The translations under genes and the position numbers were made by a program. Below are positions 56,517 to 64,000 of a DNA stretch of 64,000 bases, piece after piece; position 1 is the stretch's first letter; the number at the start of each line of letters is the position of its first letter. The stretch is from NCBI RefSeq assembly GCF_001999245.1, contig NZ_CP019630.1, forward strand, positions 62,001 through 126,000. Direction: 5' to 3'. The notes below the pieces were generated by a model, which had not been told where the DNA came from, searched no databases, and was given only the letters and a program-made list of their open reading frames with translations. Origin of the DNA: Roseibium algicola (GTDB lineage Bacteria; Pseudomonadota; Alphaproteobacteria; Rhizobiales; Stappiaceae).

Positions 56517-57911
56517 ATGACCGAATGGTGTCCGGACCTTTCCGCCAGCAGTGCTCCGCGCTATGCCGCGATCGCGGACGCCATTGAAGAAGATATTCGC
56601 GCCGGACGCCTTTCGCCTGGAGACCGGCTTCCAGCGCAGCGCCAGTTGGCAGCCCGGCTCGGGCTTGACTTCACCACCGTTGCACGCGGTTACACCGAAG
56701 CCCGCAGGCGTGGCGCTATCTCCTCCATGGTTGGCAGCGGCACATTCGTCACCGGCCCCGACAGCGTGCTGGGCGGCGGCGTTGCAACACGTGATGCCAA
56801 GCGGCTGTCACCTCCGGACTTTTCCATGAACCTGCCGCCGGAAGTCAGTGACCCTGGCCTGATTGCCCGTATGAAAGAGGGGCTCGCGGCGCTTTCGGCC
56901 GACCTCATTCCGCTGCTTCGATACCAGACAATTTCTGAAAAAGACCCGGACCGCCAGGCTGCAGCACGCTGGCTTGCCGGGGTTGGCCTCAAACCCGACC
57001 CGGAAGATATTCTGTTTGCTCCCGGCGCTCAGGCAGCCCTTGCCGGCATTCTTGCAACGCTTTGCGAGCCGGGTGACCGGATCGCATGCGAAGCCGTCAC
57101 CTATCCCGGGATCCGATCCATCTGCGGACAACTCAGACTGGAGCTTTTCGGCTTGCCGAGCGACGAAGAAGGCATTGATCCGGAGGCCTTTCGCAAAGCC
57201 TGTCTCGACGGTCGCCTGAAGGCACTCTATCTCAATCCTACTCTGCACAACCCAACCACTCGCACCCTCTCCGAGCAGCGGCGCCGCGACCTTGCAACCG
57301 TCGCGCAGCGCCACGGCGTGCCGATCCTGGAGGATGATCCCTACGGCCAGCTCAGCCGCAAGCAGGTCCCGTCGATAGCCGCTCTTGCTCCGGATATCAC
57401 CTGGTACATCGGCTCTCTTTCGAAAAGCGTTGGAGCCGGTCTCCGGCTCGCCCACGTCCTTGCCCCGGACCGGAGCGCTGCATGGCAGTTCGCTCGTTCA
57501 CAGCGCACGTCCAGCGTCATGATTTCCCCGCTCACGACAGCCCTGGCCACGCGCTGGATCGAAGATGGCACTGCCAGAGCGCTGCTTCGGCACATCCGAA
57601 GCGAAAGCTCGGCCCGGCAGGAGCTGGCCGCCCGCTATCTGAAAAGCCAGAAGTTTGAAGCCGACCCTGACGGATTTCATATCTGGCTTGCCTTGCCTGA
57701 AGGCTGGTCTCGTCCGGCCTTTGTCAGCCAGATGAGGAACCAGGCTGTCGGCGTTGTGGAAAGCGACGCCTTCACGATTGCCGGAAAGGCGGATGAATCC
57801 GTGCGGCTCTGTCTGGGCGGACCACATGATCGCGCTCAGATCGATAGCGCGTTCAGGGTCATTTCCGAGGCATTGGCGTCAACGCCGGACAAGACCTCCA
57901 CCTACTTCTGA
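56517..57911 (+). CDS. MocR family PLP-dependent transcriptional regulator
   Basis: A 464-residue fusion of an N-terminal GntR winged helix (about 15-80: YAAIADAIEEDIRAGRLSPG, then FTTVARGYTEARRRGAI) with a fold-type I aminotransferase domain (about 110-450). The PLP lysine is in the motif GSLSKSVGAGLRLAH, and the preceding EDDPYGQL fits the PLP-pocket Asp. MocR proteins act as PLP-responsive regulators without transamination activity in most cases. A direct repeat lies upstream. It precedes the DUF983 gene by 172 bp and may control it. Confidence 0.9.
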   Translation: MTEWCPDLSASSAPRYAAIADAIEEDIRAGRLSPGDRLPAQRQLAARLGLDFTTVARGYTEARRRGAISSMVGSGTFVTGPDSVLGGGVATRDAKRLSPPDFSMNLPPEVSDPGLIARMKEGLAALSADLIPLLRYQTISEKDPDRQAAARWLAGVGLKPDPEDILFAPGAQAALAGILATLCEPGDRIACEAVTYPGIRSICGQLRLELFGLPSDEEGIDPEAFRKACLDGRLKALYLNPTLHNPTTRTLSEQRRRDLATVAQRHGVPILEDDPYGQLSRKQVPSIAALAPDITWYIGSLSKSVGAGLRLAHVLAPDRSAAWQFARSQRTSSVMISPLTTALATRWIEDGTARALLRHIRSESSARQELAARYLKSQKFEADPDGFHIWLALPEGWSRPAFVSQMRNQAVGVVESDAFTIAGKADESVRLCLGGPHDRAQIDSAFRVISEALASTPDKTSTYF

Positions 57912-57993
57912 ACGAAAAGGCAAAGACTGCACACATCCCTCTGCCAATCTGCCGCAGGCGATTGGCTTGCCATGCAAGCAATTTGCTTTATCT

Positions 57994-58034
57994 TTGACTG
58001 CAAACATATCCATTCATTCAAATATTGACTGGAT
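57994..58034. promoter_or_regulatory. TTGACTG repeats upstream of the DUF983 gene
   Basis: TTGACTG at 57994-58000 and TTGACTGGAT at 58025-58034 are 31 bp apart, close to three helical turns. The 10-mer is also present, inverted, at 56490-56499 before the MocR gene. The shared element suggests a common regulator. Confidence 0.45.
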
Positions 58035-58083
58035 TAACGTCTCCGGCTCGAACCGGAAGACCTCGCGCAGGAAAAGGTGTTCC

Positions 58084-58491
58084 ATGACCACTCCACAAAG
58101 CTGGCCGCAAATTCCGCCGATCCGCACCGGCATCAAGGGCCGCTGCCCGCGTTGCGGCGAAGGTTCCATCTTCGACGGCTTCCTGAAGCTGAAGCCGAAA
58201 TGCGACCACTGCGGACTTGATTACAGCTTTGCCGACCCTGCGGACGGGCCCGCGTTTTTCGTGATCTGCTTCGGCTGCATTCCCGCAGTCGCCTTTGCGA
58301 TCTGGCTCGAAATCGCCTTTACAGCCCCTTACTGGGTGCATTTGGTGACGACCCTGCCGCTGATCCTGGTGACTTGCATTCCTATGCTTCGACCGCTCAA
58401 GGGCTGGCTGGTCTCAAGCCAGTATTTCTACAAGGCGGAAGAAGGCAAGCTGGCCACACCGGTTTCCCAATCCTCGGAAAGCCAGGTCTGA
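58084..58491 (+). CDS. DUF983 family membrane protein
   Basis: A 135-residue protein of the DUF983 family. The N-terminal zinc-ribbon pair is CPRCGEGSIF and CDHCGLDYSF. Two TM helices follow (FFVICFGCIPAVAFAIWLEI and VHLVTTLPLILVTCIPM). AGGAAAAGG lies before the ATG at 58084; a longer in-frame extension through the MocR gene is rejected. Members often lie close to respiratory or assembly genes, but none are adjacent here. Function is unknown. Confidence 0.88.
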   Translation: MTTPQSWPQIPPIRTGIKGRCPRCGEGSIFDGFLKLKPKCDHCGLDYSFADPADGPAFFVICFGCIPAVAFAIWLEIAFTAPYWVHLVTTLPLILVTCIPMLRPLKGWLVSSQYFYKAEEGKLATPVSQSSESQV

Positions 58492-58605
58492 CATTCGGAA
58501 GCCCCAAGCCGGACCGACGACCAGACTTTCCCGAGGCAGGCGGTGACATCGGACGGGCGATGCACCGCCTTTTCTTTTCTTAAATTGAGAGGCTATGGAG
58601 CAAGT

Positions 58606-58733
58606 GGCCCATCCTTCGAGACGGTGCTTCACACCTCCTCAGAATGAGGATGAGTGTGTTGCTCTGCTTGCGTCTGAATGCACGTCCGCCTCATCCTGAG
58701 GAGCGAGTTTGCTCGCATCTCGAAGGATGGGCC
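58606..58733. repeat. 128-bp nested inverted repeat (MITE/REP-like element)
   Basis: The outer ends are perfect 16-bp inverted repeats, GGCCCATCCTTCGAGA (58606-58621) and its complement (58718-58733). Inside lies a second pair, CTCCTCAGAATGAG (58636-58649) against CTCATCCTGAGGAG (58690-58703), with one mismatch. No open frame fits. Sequences of this form (CATCCTTCGAGA with CTCAGGATGAG) are, from memory, dispersed in many alphaproteobacterial genomes. It lies between the DUF983 gene and the oxidoreductase gene. Confidence 0.7.
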
Positions 58734-58762
58734 GCAATTACCTGACAAACCGGCAGTCAGCG

Positions 58763-60862
58763 TCAGACGGCCCTCACCCACACGGCCGTGTCGTGAAACG
58801 CCGCGCCGCCATAGGGCGCCACTGGGTCGGCCCCGGTGAGCGTGTTGATGCCGCGGCCATCCTCGAATGCATCGTTCGGCCAGATCCCTTCCGAGATCAC
58901 GGTTCCGGGCGCGACGGTCGCAACATATCGCGCATGCAATGTCACGACACCGCGCCGGTTGCCCATCTTCACCTTGGCACCGTCTTCGATGCCGAAACGC
59001 TCTGCCTCTTGCGGACGCAACCAGACCTCCGGTCGGCCTTCCTTCTTCTTCGAGCTGTCGGTCTCGTTGAACGTGGAATTCAGGAAAGAGCGAGCTGGCG
59101 ATGTCACCAAGCGGAACGGATGCTGCTCGTCTGCAAGTTCGATGCTGTCCCATTGGTCCGGCAACTCCGGCATCGTCTGCCAGGGACCGAAAATTGTGCC
59201 ATCTTCCGGCTTGTTGGGAGCAGAGGAACGACCCCAGTCAGCCTTGAAGTGGAACTTGCCGTCTGCGTGACCGAAACCGTTGAGATAATGCGCCGTTTCG
59301 AAATCAGGCTGCAGATCGATCCACTTTCCAGCTTCCAGGTCTGCGAGCGTTCCATAGTTGGAATTGCGCAACAGCCAGTCGATATGGTCGCGTGCGCTCA
59401 TATCGAATCCGGGGTGAGGTTTTGAGTCAACGCGTCTGGCTATCTCGTTGATAACAAATATATTTTCCCTAGGACCTTCCGGCGGCTCAACAGCTTTGGG
59501 ACCCAACATCAGATACTGATGTCCGCCGCCTTTATAAAGGTCGTCATGTTCCAGAAACTGAGTTGCCGGCAGCACGATGTCTGCCATCTGCGCTGTCTCT
59601 GTCAGGAAATGCTCATGGACGACGGTGAAGAGGTCCTCACGCGCGAACCCCTGCTTTATCAGGTCCTGCTCCGGTGCCACGGAAACCGGGTTGGTATTCT
59701 GAATCAGCATCGCTTTCACCGGCGGACCACCAAGCAACGCCGCTTCGTCGCCCGTGAGAATACGGCCGACCAGGCTCTGGTCGAGGGCACGCACAGCCGG
59801 ATCCTTCAGCGAGCCGGCTTCGATCATTTCCTTGTTGAGCTGATAGATTGCACCGTTGTTGTGGAAGGCGCCGCCACCCTCTTCCTTCCAGCAGCCGGTG
59901 ACAGCGGCAATGGAACTGGCAGCATGCATGCCGACTGCACCATTGCGGGACCGGGTGAAGCCGTAGCCGAGCCGGAAATAGGTCTTCTTGACCGAACCGA
60001 TCAGCTGCGCCAGCTCCTCGATTCTTGAGACGTCCAACCCCGTGATCGAGGCAGCCCACTCCGGTGTCTTCGTTTTCAGATGCGCTTCCAGCTCGGCTGG
60101 ACTATCCGTGTAGGTTTCCAGGTAATCCCGGTCGGCATGGCCGTCGCGGAAGAGCACATGCATGACAGCGCAGGCAAGCGCGGCATCCGTGCCGGGTTTC
60201 AGGATGATGCCGATGTCCGCCTGCTTCATCGTCTCGGTCTCATAGACGTCAACAACGATAATGCGCGCGCCGCGTTTCTTGCGGGCGGCAATGGCATGGG
60301 TCATCACGTTGACCTGGGTCGCGACCGGATTTGTGCCCCAGATGACGATCTGGTCGGAAACCGCCATTTCACGCGGATCAGGCCCTGCCAACTTGCCGGT
60401 GCCGGCAACATAGCCTGTCCAGGCCATGTTGGTGCAGAAACTGTCGAACTGACGCGAGTAGCCCTTGGTATGACGCAGCCGGTGGATACTGTCCCGCTGC
60501 ACCATCCCCATCGTACCGGCATAGTGATAGGGCCAGACGCTTTCGGCTCCGAATTCGGCTTCCGCAGCCAGGAACTTTTCAGCGATCAGATCCAGCGCCG
60601 CATCCCAGGAGATTTCCTCGAAACGGCCTTCACCTTTCTTGCCGGTGCGCCGCAGCGGCTTCAATAGCCGGTCCGGGTGGTAAAGCCGTTCGGGATAACG
60701 CGCGACCTTGGCGCAGATAACGCCTGCGGTATAGGCATTGTCCTTGGCACCATTCAGCCGGCGTACGTCGCCATGCGGATAAAAATGCACCTCCAGCGCG
60801 CAGGTCGACGGACAATCGTGCGGACAGGCGGAAAAAGTGCTCTTGGGCGGCTGCTGGGTCAT
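58763..60862 (-). CDS. molybdopterin-dependent oxidoreductase
   Basis: A 699-residue enzyme of the DMSO reductase/formate dehydrogenase superfamily. The N-terminus carries a [4Fe-4S] motif C13-x3-C17-x3-C21-x28-C50, followed by the molybdopterin domains (YPERLYHPDRLLKPLRRTG, IVIWGTNPVATQVN) and the C-terminal dinucleotide-binding domain (RFGIEDGAKVKMGNRRGVV). No Tat signal is seen, so it is likely cytoplasmic. No partner Fe-S or membrane subunit is adjacent. The substrate cannot be identified from sequence. Confidence 0.9.
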   Translation of the reverse strand: MTQQPPKSTFSACPHDCPSTCALEVHFYPHGDVRRLNGAKDNAYTAGVICAKVARYPERLYHPDRLLKPLRRTGKKGEGRFEEISWDAALDLIAEKFLAAEAEFGAESVWPYHYAGTMGMVQRDSIHRLRHTKGYSRQFDSFCTNMAWTGYVAGTGKLAGPDPREMAVSDQIVIWGTNPVATQVNVMTHAIAARKKRGARIIVVDVYETETMKQADIGIILKPGTDAALACAVMHVLFRDGHADRDYLETYTDSPAELEAHLKTKTPEWAASITGLDVSRIEELAQLIGSVKKTYFRLGYGFTRSRNGAVGMHAASSIAAVTGCWKEEGGGAFHNNGAIYQLNKEMIEAGSLKDPAVRALDQSLVGRILTGDEAALLGGPPVKAMLIQNTNPVSVAPEQDLIKQGFAREDLFTVVHEHFLTETAQMADIVLPATQFLEHDDLYKGGGHQYLMLGPKAVEPPEGPRENIFVINEIARRVDSKPHPGFDMSARDHIDWLLRNSNYGTLADLEAGKWIDLQPDFETAHYLNGFGHADGKFHFKADWGRSSAPNKPEDGTIFGPWQTMPELPDQWDSIELADEQHPFRLVTSPARSFLNSTFNETDSSKKKEGRPEVWLRPQEAERFGIEDGAKVKMGNRRGVVTLHARYVATVAPGTVISEGIWPNDAFEDGRGINTLTGADPVAPYGGAAFHDTAVWVRAV

Positions 60863-60966
60863 GATGCCTTACTGAATTCCTCGAACATGAGCCCGGCAAG
60901 GTTCCCCCAGCGCGGCCACCTGTCAAGTCGGATGGCCGCTTTTACCCATTATCCGGGTGGTTCGTT

Positions 60967-61404
60967 TCACCCGCGTGGGCCGAAATCCGCAACTGTTACG
61001 ACCCCGTCGCCGTTGCGGTCGATCATTTTGATCCAGGAGGCTGCGTTGTCGAGAAACTCGACTTCAGAAACCTTGCCGTCGCCGTCGGTATCATTGACTT
61101 CAAGGCGCATGCCGTTTGCCGGGTTTCTTGCACCTTTCCCCATTCCCTTGGGCTCATTCTCAGCCTGATCCTGGGCTCTTGCTTCATCGAAGAGGACATA
61201 TTCCTCTGCATCCAGAAAACCATCGTCGTTGGCGTCGAAACTGGCAAAGACATTGCCGCGCCGTTCCCGTGCTTCTTCAGCGGTCACTGCACCGTCACCA
61301 TTCAGATCCCAGTTTTCGATGAAATGCGCCCCAGGCCCTTCTGCGGCAAAACATGAGCCCACGGTTGCCAGAATGAGGGCGGCTCCGAGCGTGATCGATT
61401 TCAT
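60967..61404 (-). CDS. exported EF-hand calcium-binding protein
   Basis: A 145-residue secreted protein with a signal peptide (residues 1-20, ending GSCFA). It contains four EF-hand loops: DLNGDGAVTAEE, DANDDGFLDAEE, DTDGDGKVSEVE and DRNGDGVVTVAD. All have the canonical Asp/Asn-x-Asp/Asn-Gly ligands, so Ca2+ binding is likely. It lies 82 bp downstream of the YHYH gene on the same strand, with a terminator between them. Function is unknown; a Ca2+ sensor or buffer for an exported partner is possible. Confidence 0.88.
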   Translation of the reverse strand: MKSITLGAALILATVGSCFAAEGPGAHFIENWDLNGDGAVTAEEARERRGNVFASFDANDDGFLDAEEYVLFDEARAQDQAENEPKGMGKGARNPANGMRLEVNDTDGDGKVSEVEFLDNAASWIKMIDRNGDGVVTVADFGPRG

Positions 61405-61456
61405 GTGATTTCCTTTCTTTCCAAGTTTCGAATTTTTGAATGTTTTATTTCCAAAA

Positions 61457-61483
61457 AAAGTGCGTGGATGTCACGCACTTTTC
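61457..61483 (-). terminator. rho-independent terminator of the YHYH gene
   Basis: The stem GTGCGTG / CACGCAC (61460-61466 and 61472-61478) with a 5-base loop is followed on the minus strand by TTTTTTT. Confidence 0.7.
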
Positions 61484-61486
61484 CGT

Positions 61487-62632
61487 TCAGCTGCCGCTGC
61501 AGGGAGACCTCCCCCCACGCCCGGCTTCCGGCCTTGCGCCGGGTGGAGGACCTCCGTTGCGCGAGCCAAAGCCTGGTCCATGGCCAGAGCCAAGGCCCGG
61601 GGGCGGTGGGCGACCTCCATGCAGAAAACGTGGTGGGTGTCCGCCCTGCGCCTGAACAAGCACGACGGCAGCCTCGCTATTGTCCGACAGCGCCGCAAAA
61701 TCGACCGTGGGAAGATCGCTCTCGTTCTGGATCTCGCCTCTCATGCCACCGCGTTTCAAGCGCATGAAGCTGCTGTCGGGATTGCCCATCCAACAGCGCG
61801 GAATGAAAGGAAATGCATCCGTCAGCACATAGTGATACGTGCCGTTCGGATATTCCGGCGTAACCGCAAAACGCCCGTTGCACTGGTCAAGATCGCCGGC
61901 GCCGGCAACATAGGCCCAATCCTTTGTGAACTTGCCGTTGTAGCGCCCGCCCGGCCCGCCCGGCCGATTGCCTTTCTTCACCCTGTAGCTGCTGTTCAGC
62001 TTCTTGAGACCCGAATTCCGCTTGGGGTCGGAATAGCCGTAAGGGCCGTAGATGGGAAAGCCGTCCGCGGCAAACCCCAGAAGGGCGGGCACTGACCTGC
62101 CATCCTTGGAGGCCATGACCCCGGTCGGAATGCCATGATAATGGTAGGTGCCATCCGGTTGGACATGGGCGTTGTACCGATCAAGACCCAGCTTGCAAGC
62201 ACCGCCCAGCGCCTCGTAGTTCCATCCCGAGCGACGGTCGTTTTGCCAGAACTCCGCCGTGCCAGGGTCCATGACCACACCGTTCACCGCAATGCCAAAA
62301 ACCGCCCCCTGCGCCCTGGTTGCGCTGGAGTTCTTGTGCGGCACCAGAGGGACCTTCAGACTGTAGTTCTTTTTCGAAATGGAATGCGGGTTCCCGCGGT
62401 TGGGAAATTTTCCGGGTGGTTTCACCGGATAGCCGTCGGCATGAATATGGCGATAGTTGCTGTCGACTGAAATGTCTGCCGACGCTTCGGCCTTCGGCAA
62501 CAAGAGGTTCCAGACTTCCTCCAAAACATGCGGCTGCTCGACGGCTTGTTCACCTTCCAGTGGCGCCTTGCTGTCATGCGCGGCGGCCGGTGCTGCAATC
62601 AGCGCTCCGGCCAGCGCTATGGATATGCGCAT
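61487..62632 (-). CDS. exported YHYH domain-containing protein
   Basis: A 381-residue secreted protein. The N-terminal signal peptide ends near APAAA. The YHYH domain spans about 55-300, with the eponymous GTYHYHG and a second NGTYHYVL. The C-terminus is a Gly/Pro/Arg-rich tail (GGRPPPPGLGSGHGPGFG). The start at 62632 has GGGAGAGCG before it; an in-frame start at 62782 lies far upstream and lacks a site. The YHYH family is of unknown function. It is paired with an exported EF-hand gene. Confidence 0.87.
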   Translation of the reverse strand: MRISIALAGALIAAPAAAHDSKAPLEGEQAVEQPHVLEEVWNLLLPKAEASADISVDSNYRHIHADGYPVKPPGKFPNRGNPHSISKKNYSLKVPLVPHKNSSATRAQGAVFGIAVNGVVMDPGTAEFWQNDRRSGWNYEALGGACKLGLDRYNAHVQPDGTYHYHGIPTGVMASKDGRSVPALLGFAADGFPIYGPYGYSDPKRNSGLKKLNSSYRVKKGNRPGGPGGRYNGKFTKDWAYVAGAGDLDQCNGRFAVTPEYPNGTYHYVLTDAFPFIPRCWMGNPDSSFMRLKRGGMRGEIQNESDLPTVDFAALSDNSEAAVVLVQAQGGHPPRFLHGGRPPPPGLGSGHGPGFGSRNGGPPPGARPEAGRGGRSPCSGS

Positions 62633-62750
62633 CGCTCTCTCCCGATCTCTTCGCCCACGAATTGAGTATGAGGCCTTTGGAAGCAGAACGCTGTCAGACA
62701 ATCGCATCAAAGTGTAACGCGATGTAACGGTTGGGAGGCTGCACAAACAG

Positions 62751-62779
62751 AAAAAGCCGGCCCCGTCGGGACCGGCTTT
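62751..62779 (-). terminator. rho-independent terminator of ndk
   Basis: The stem AAAGCCGG / CCGGCTTT (62753-62760 and 62772-62779) with inner CCCG/CGGG pairing is followed on the minus strand by TTTTTCTG. Confidence 0.8.
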
Positions 62780-62802
62780 CAAGTCAACTCATCGCCCGCA
62801 GG

Positions 62803-63225
62803 TTAGCCGACGAGTTCAACACCGGAGAACCAGAACGCGATTTCTTCAGCAGCGGTTTCAGCTGCATCGGAACCGTGTACGGAGTTTTCGCCGATGGACA
62901 GGGCATAGGACTTGCGGATTGTACCTTCTGCAGCGTCAGCCGGGTTGGTTGCACCCATGACTTCACGGTTCTTGGCAATGGCATTTTCGCCTTCCAGAAC
63001 CTGAACGACGGTCGGGCCAGAGGACATGAATTCAGTCAGTTCGCCGAAGAACGGACGTTCCTTGTGAACCGCATAGAAAGCTTCAGCTTCGCGCAGGGAC
63101 ATCCAAACGCGCTTGGAAGCAACGACGCGCAGGCCGGCTTCTTCAAGCTTGGCGGTGATGGCACCGGTCAGGTTGCGCTTGGTGGCGTCCGGCTTGATCA
63201 TGGAAAACGTGCGTTCAATCGCCAT
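62803..63225 (-). CDS. ndk: nucleoside-diphosphate kinase
   Basis: A 140-residue enzyme that equilibrates nucleoside triphosphates. It begins [14 protein letters not shown] and carries the phospho-histidine motif ENSVHGSD near residue 118, with conserved Lys 11 and Arg in [15 protein letters not shown]. Length is exactly typical. It stands alone with its own terminator. Confidence 0.97.
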   Translation of the reverse strand: MAIERTFSMIKPDATKRNLTGAITAKLEEAGLRVVASKRVWMSLREAEAFYAVHKERPFFGELTEFMSSGPTVVQVLEGENAIAKNREVMGATNPADAAEGTIRKSYALSIGENSVHGSDAAETAAEEIAFWFSGVELVG

Positions 63226-63470
63226 GGTTTCATCTTTCTCGTTTCAGCAGCGGGCCGGCGGAGTGCCGGTTCCGGATTTTTAAAAATTTCGCGGCCTTAA
63301 TAACGGGGTGCCGTCACGCCCGCAAGGGGGCCGGGTCATGACATTTTGATGTCGGTAACCGGTTTGTGGCTCAATATGGTGCTGGCCAACATACGAACGG
63401 CTGCCTAGTCTGCGCGCAAATGCAAAGGTCGAGCGGACGGTTTGCGGCGCTCCTCTTCGGGAATGACACC

Positions 63471-64000
63471 ATGGTCGAACTCTTCGCCATCCTGCCGACG
63501 CTGCTTTATGCGGCCGTCGCATCGCTCTGGCTCAGCCTTGCCGCACCCTCGGTGGCGGCCAATACACATGGGACCGATAGCCCGCAAACTTTCCCCACTT
63601 TGGCAGGGCAACTTGCCGCCCTTTCACCCGAACAGCTGGAAGAGCTCTTCGTTTTCGTTGCGGGCAACACGCTGTTCACGCTCTACCACGAAAGCGGACA
63701 TATGCTTGTCTCGGAACTGGAACTGCCCGTTCTGGCCCAGGAAGAAGATGCCGTCGACAATCTGGCCACCGTTTCCATGCTCGGCGCGGACACCGACGAC
63801 ATGGATCTTTATCTCACACAGGCGATGATCGGTTGGTTCCTGATTGCCGAGGAAGACTACGACGACCTGGTTTTCTACGATGAGCACGATCTGGACCAGC
63901 AACGCGGCTACAAGATGCTGTGCCTGATGGTAGGGGCCGACGAAGACGCCTTTCTGGATCTTGCAAGAGACCTGGAGTTGTCGGAGGAGCGGATCGAAAG
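63471..64000 (+). CDS. DUF4344 domain metallopeptidase, partial (runs off right edge)
   Basis: At least 176 codons are present. The N-terminus is a signal peptide or TM (about 1-30, ending APSVAA). The metal-site motif HESGH (H73, E74, H77) is followed by EEDAVDN near 91-97, a pairing typical of the DUF4344 putative metallopeptidases. GGGAAT lies eight bases ahead of the ATG. The 3' end is outside the window, so the protein's length and any C-terminal domain are unknown. Confidence 0.8.
   Translation, partial: MVELFAILPTLLYAAVASLWLSLAAPSVAANTHGTDSPQTFPTLAGQLAALSPEQLEELFVFVAGNTLFTLYHESGHMLVSELELPVLAQEEDAVDNLATVSMLGADTDDMDLYLTQAMIGWFLIAEEDYDDLVFYDEHDLDQQRGYKMLCLMVGADEDAFLDLARDLELSEERIE

Overview
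The window reads as a chromosomal segment of an alphaproteobacterium, most likely of the Hyphomicrobiales and Stappiaceae-like (Roseibium/Labrenzia type). This is inferred from the high-GC coding style, a DnaA-like HdaA with an N-terminal clamp motif, a FemAB-like acyltransferase, a candidate RirA-type iron operator, and the grouping of aspS, rnd, ppx, ppk, hdaA, an AI-2E/PerM-family permease and purMN. No rRNA, tRNA, CRISPR array, integrase or transposase was seen. The first 88 bases hold no gene I can assign, and the last gene (DUF4344 metallopeptidase) runs off the right edge.

Layout. 1-6.3 kb: small metabolic genes (glycerophosphodiester phosphodiesterase, two acetyltransferases, a monooxygenase-fold protein), an OxyR-like LysR regulator that lacks the OxyR redox cysteines, a YdcH-family protein and an (S)-ureidoglycine aminohydrolase-type cupin. 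6.4-11.4 kb: a TetR / periplasmic adaptor / RND permease efflux operon with two operator-like palindromes in front. 11.5-15.6 kb: a membrane CSS-EAL c-di-GMP phosphodiesterase, a PfkB sugar kinase and an unrecognised secreted protein. 15.6-29.3 kb: housekeeping core with an MsbA-type exporter, aspS, an orphan ParA, rnd, ppx-ppk, a perM-like gene with hdaA, and purM-purN. 29.4-32.7 kb: a lone contractile tail sheath gene of the extracellular-injection-system type and a Na/Pi cotransporter.

32.8-36.7 kb: an iron-type ABC importer operon (binding protein, permease, ATPase) divergent from a SAM methyltransferase, with a possible iron operator between them. 36.9-38.0 kb: a FecR-domain protein with a long Gly/Ser/Asn/Ala tail. 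38.0-43.9 kb: a GntR regulator divergent from a spermidine/putrescine-type ABC importer (ATPase, Tat-exported binding protein, two permeases) and an Asp/Glu/hydantoin racemase. 43.9-51.9 kb: a LysR regulator divergent from a tightly packed operon that combines a dipeptide-type ABC importer with a HAD phosphatase and a metallophosphoesterase. This arrangement suggests uptake and dephosphorylation of an organic phosphate.

52-58.5 kb: a DUF808 membrane protein, a gene remnant, a glutamine amidotransferase with an acetyltransferase, a BNR-repeat propeller, a MocR regulator and a DUF983 protein; the last two share a repeated TTGACTG element in their upstream regions. 58.6-64 kb: a 128-bp nested inverted repeat, a molybdopterin oxidoreductase, an exported EF-hand protein next to an exported YHYH-domain protein, ndk, and the partial DUF4344 gene. 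Transcription direction changes often, so the segment consists of many short operons. Most of the regulatory observations lie in the divergent intergenic regions.
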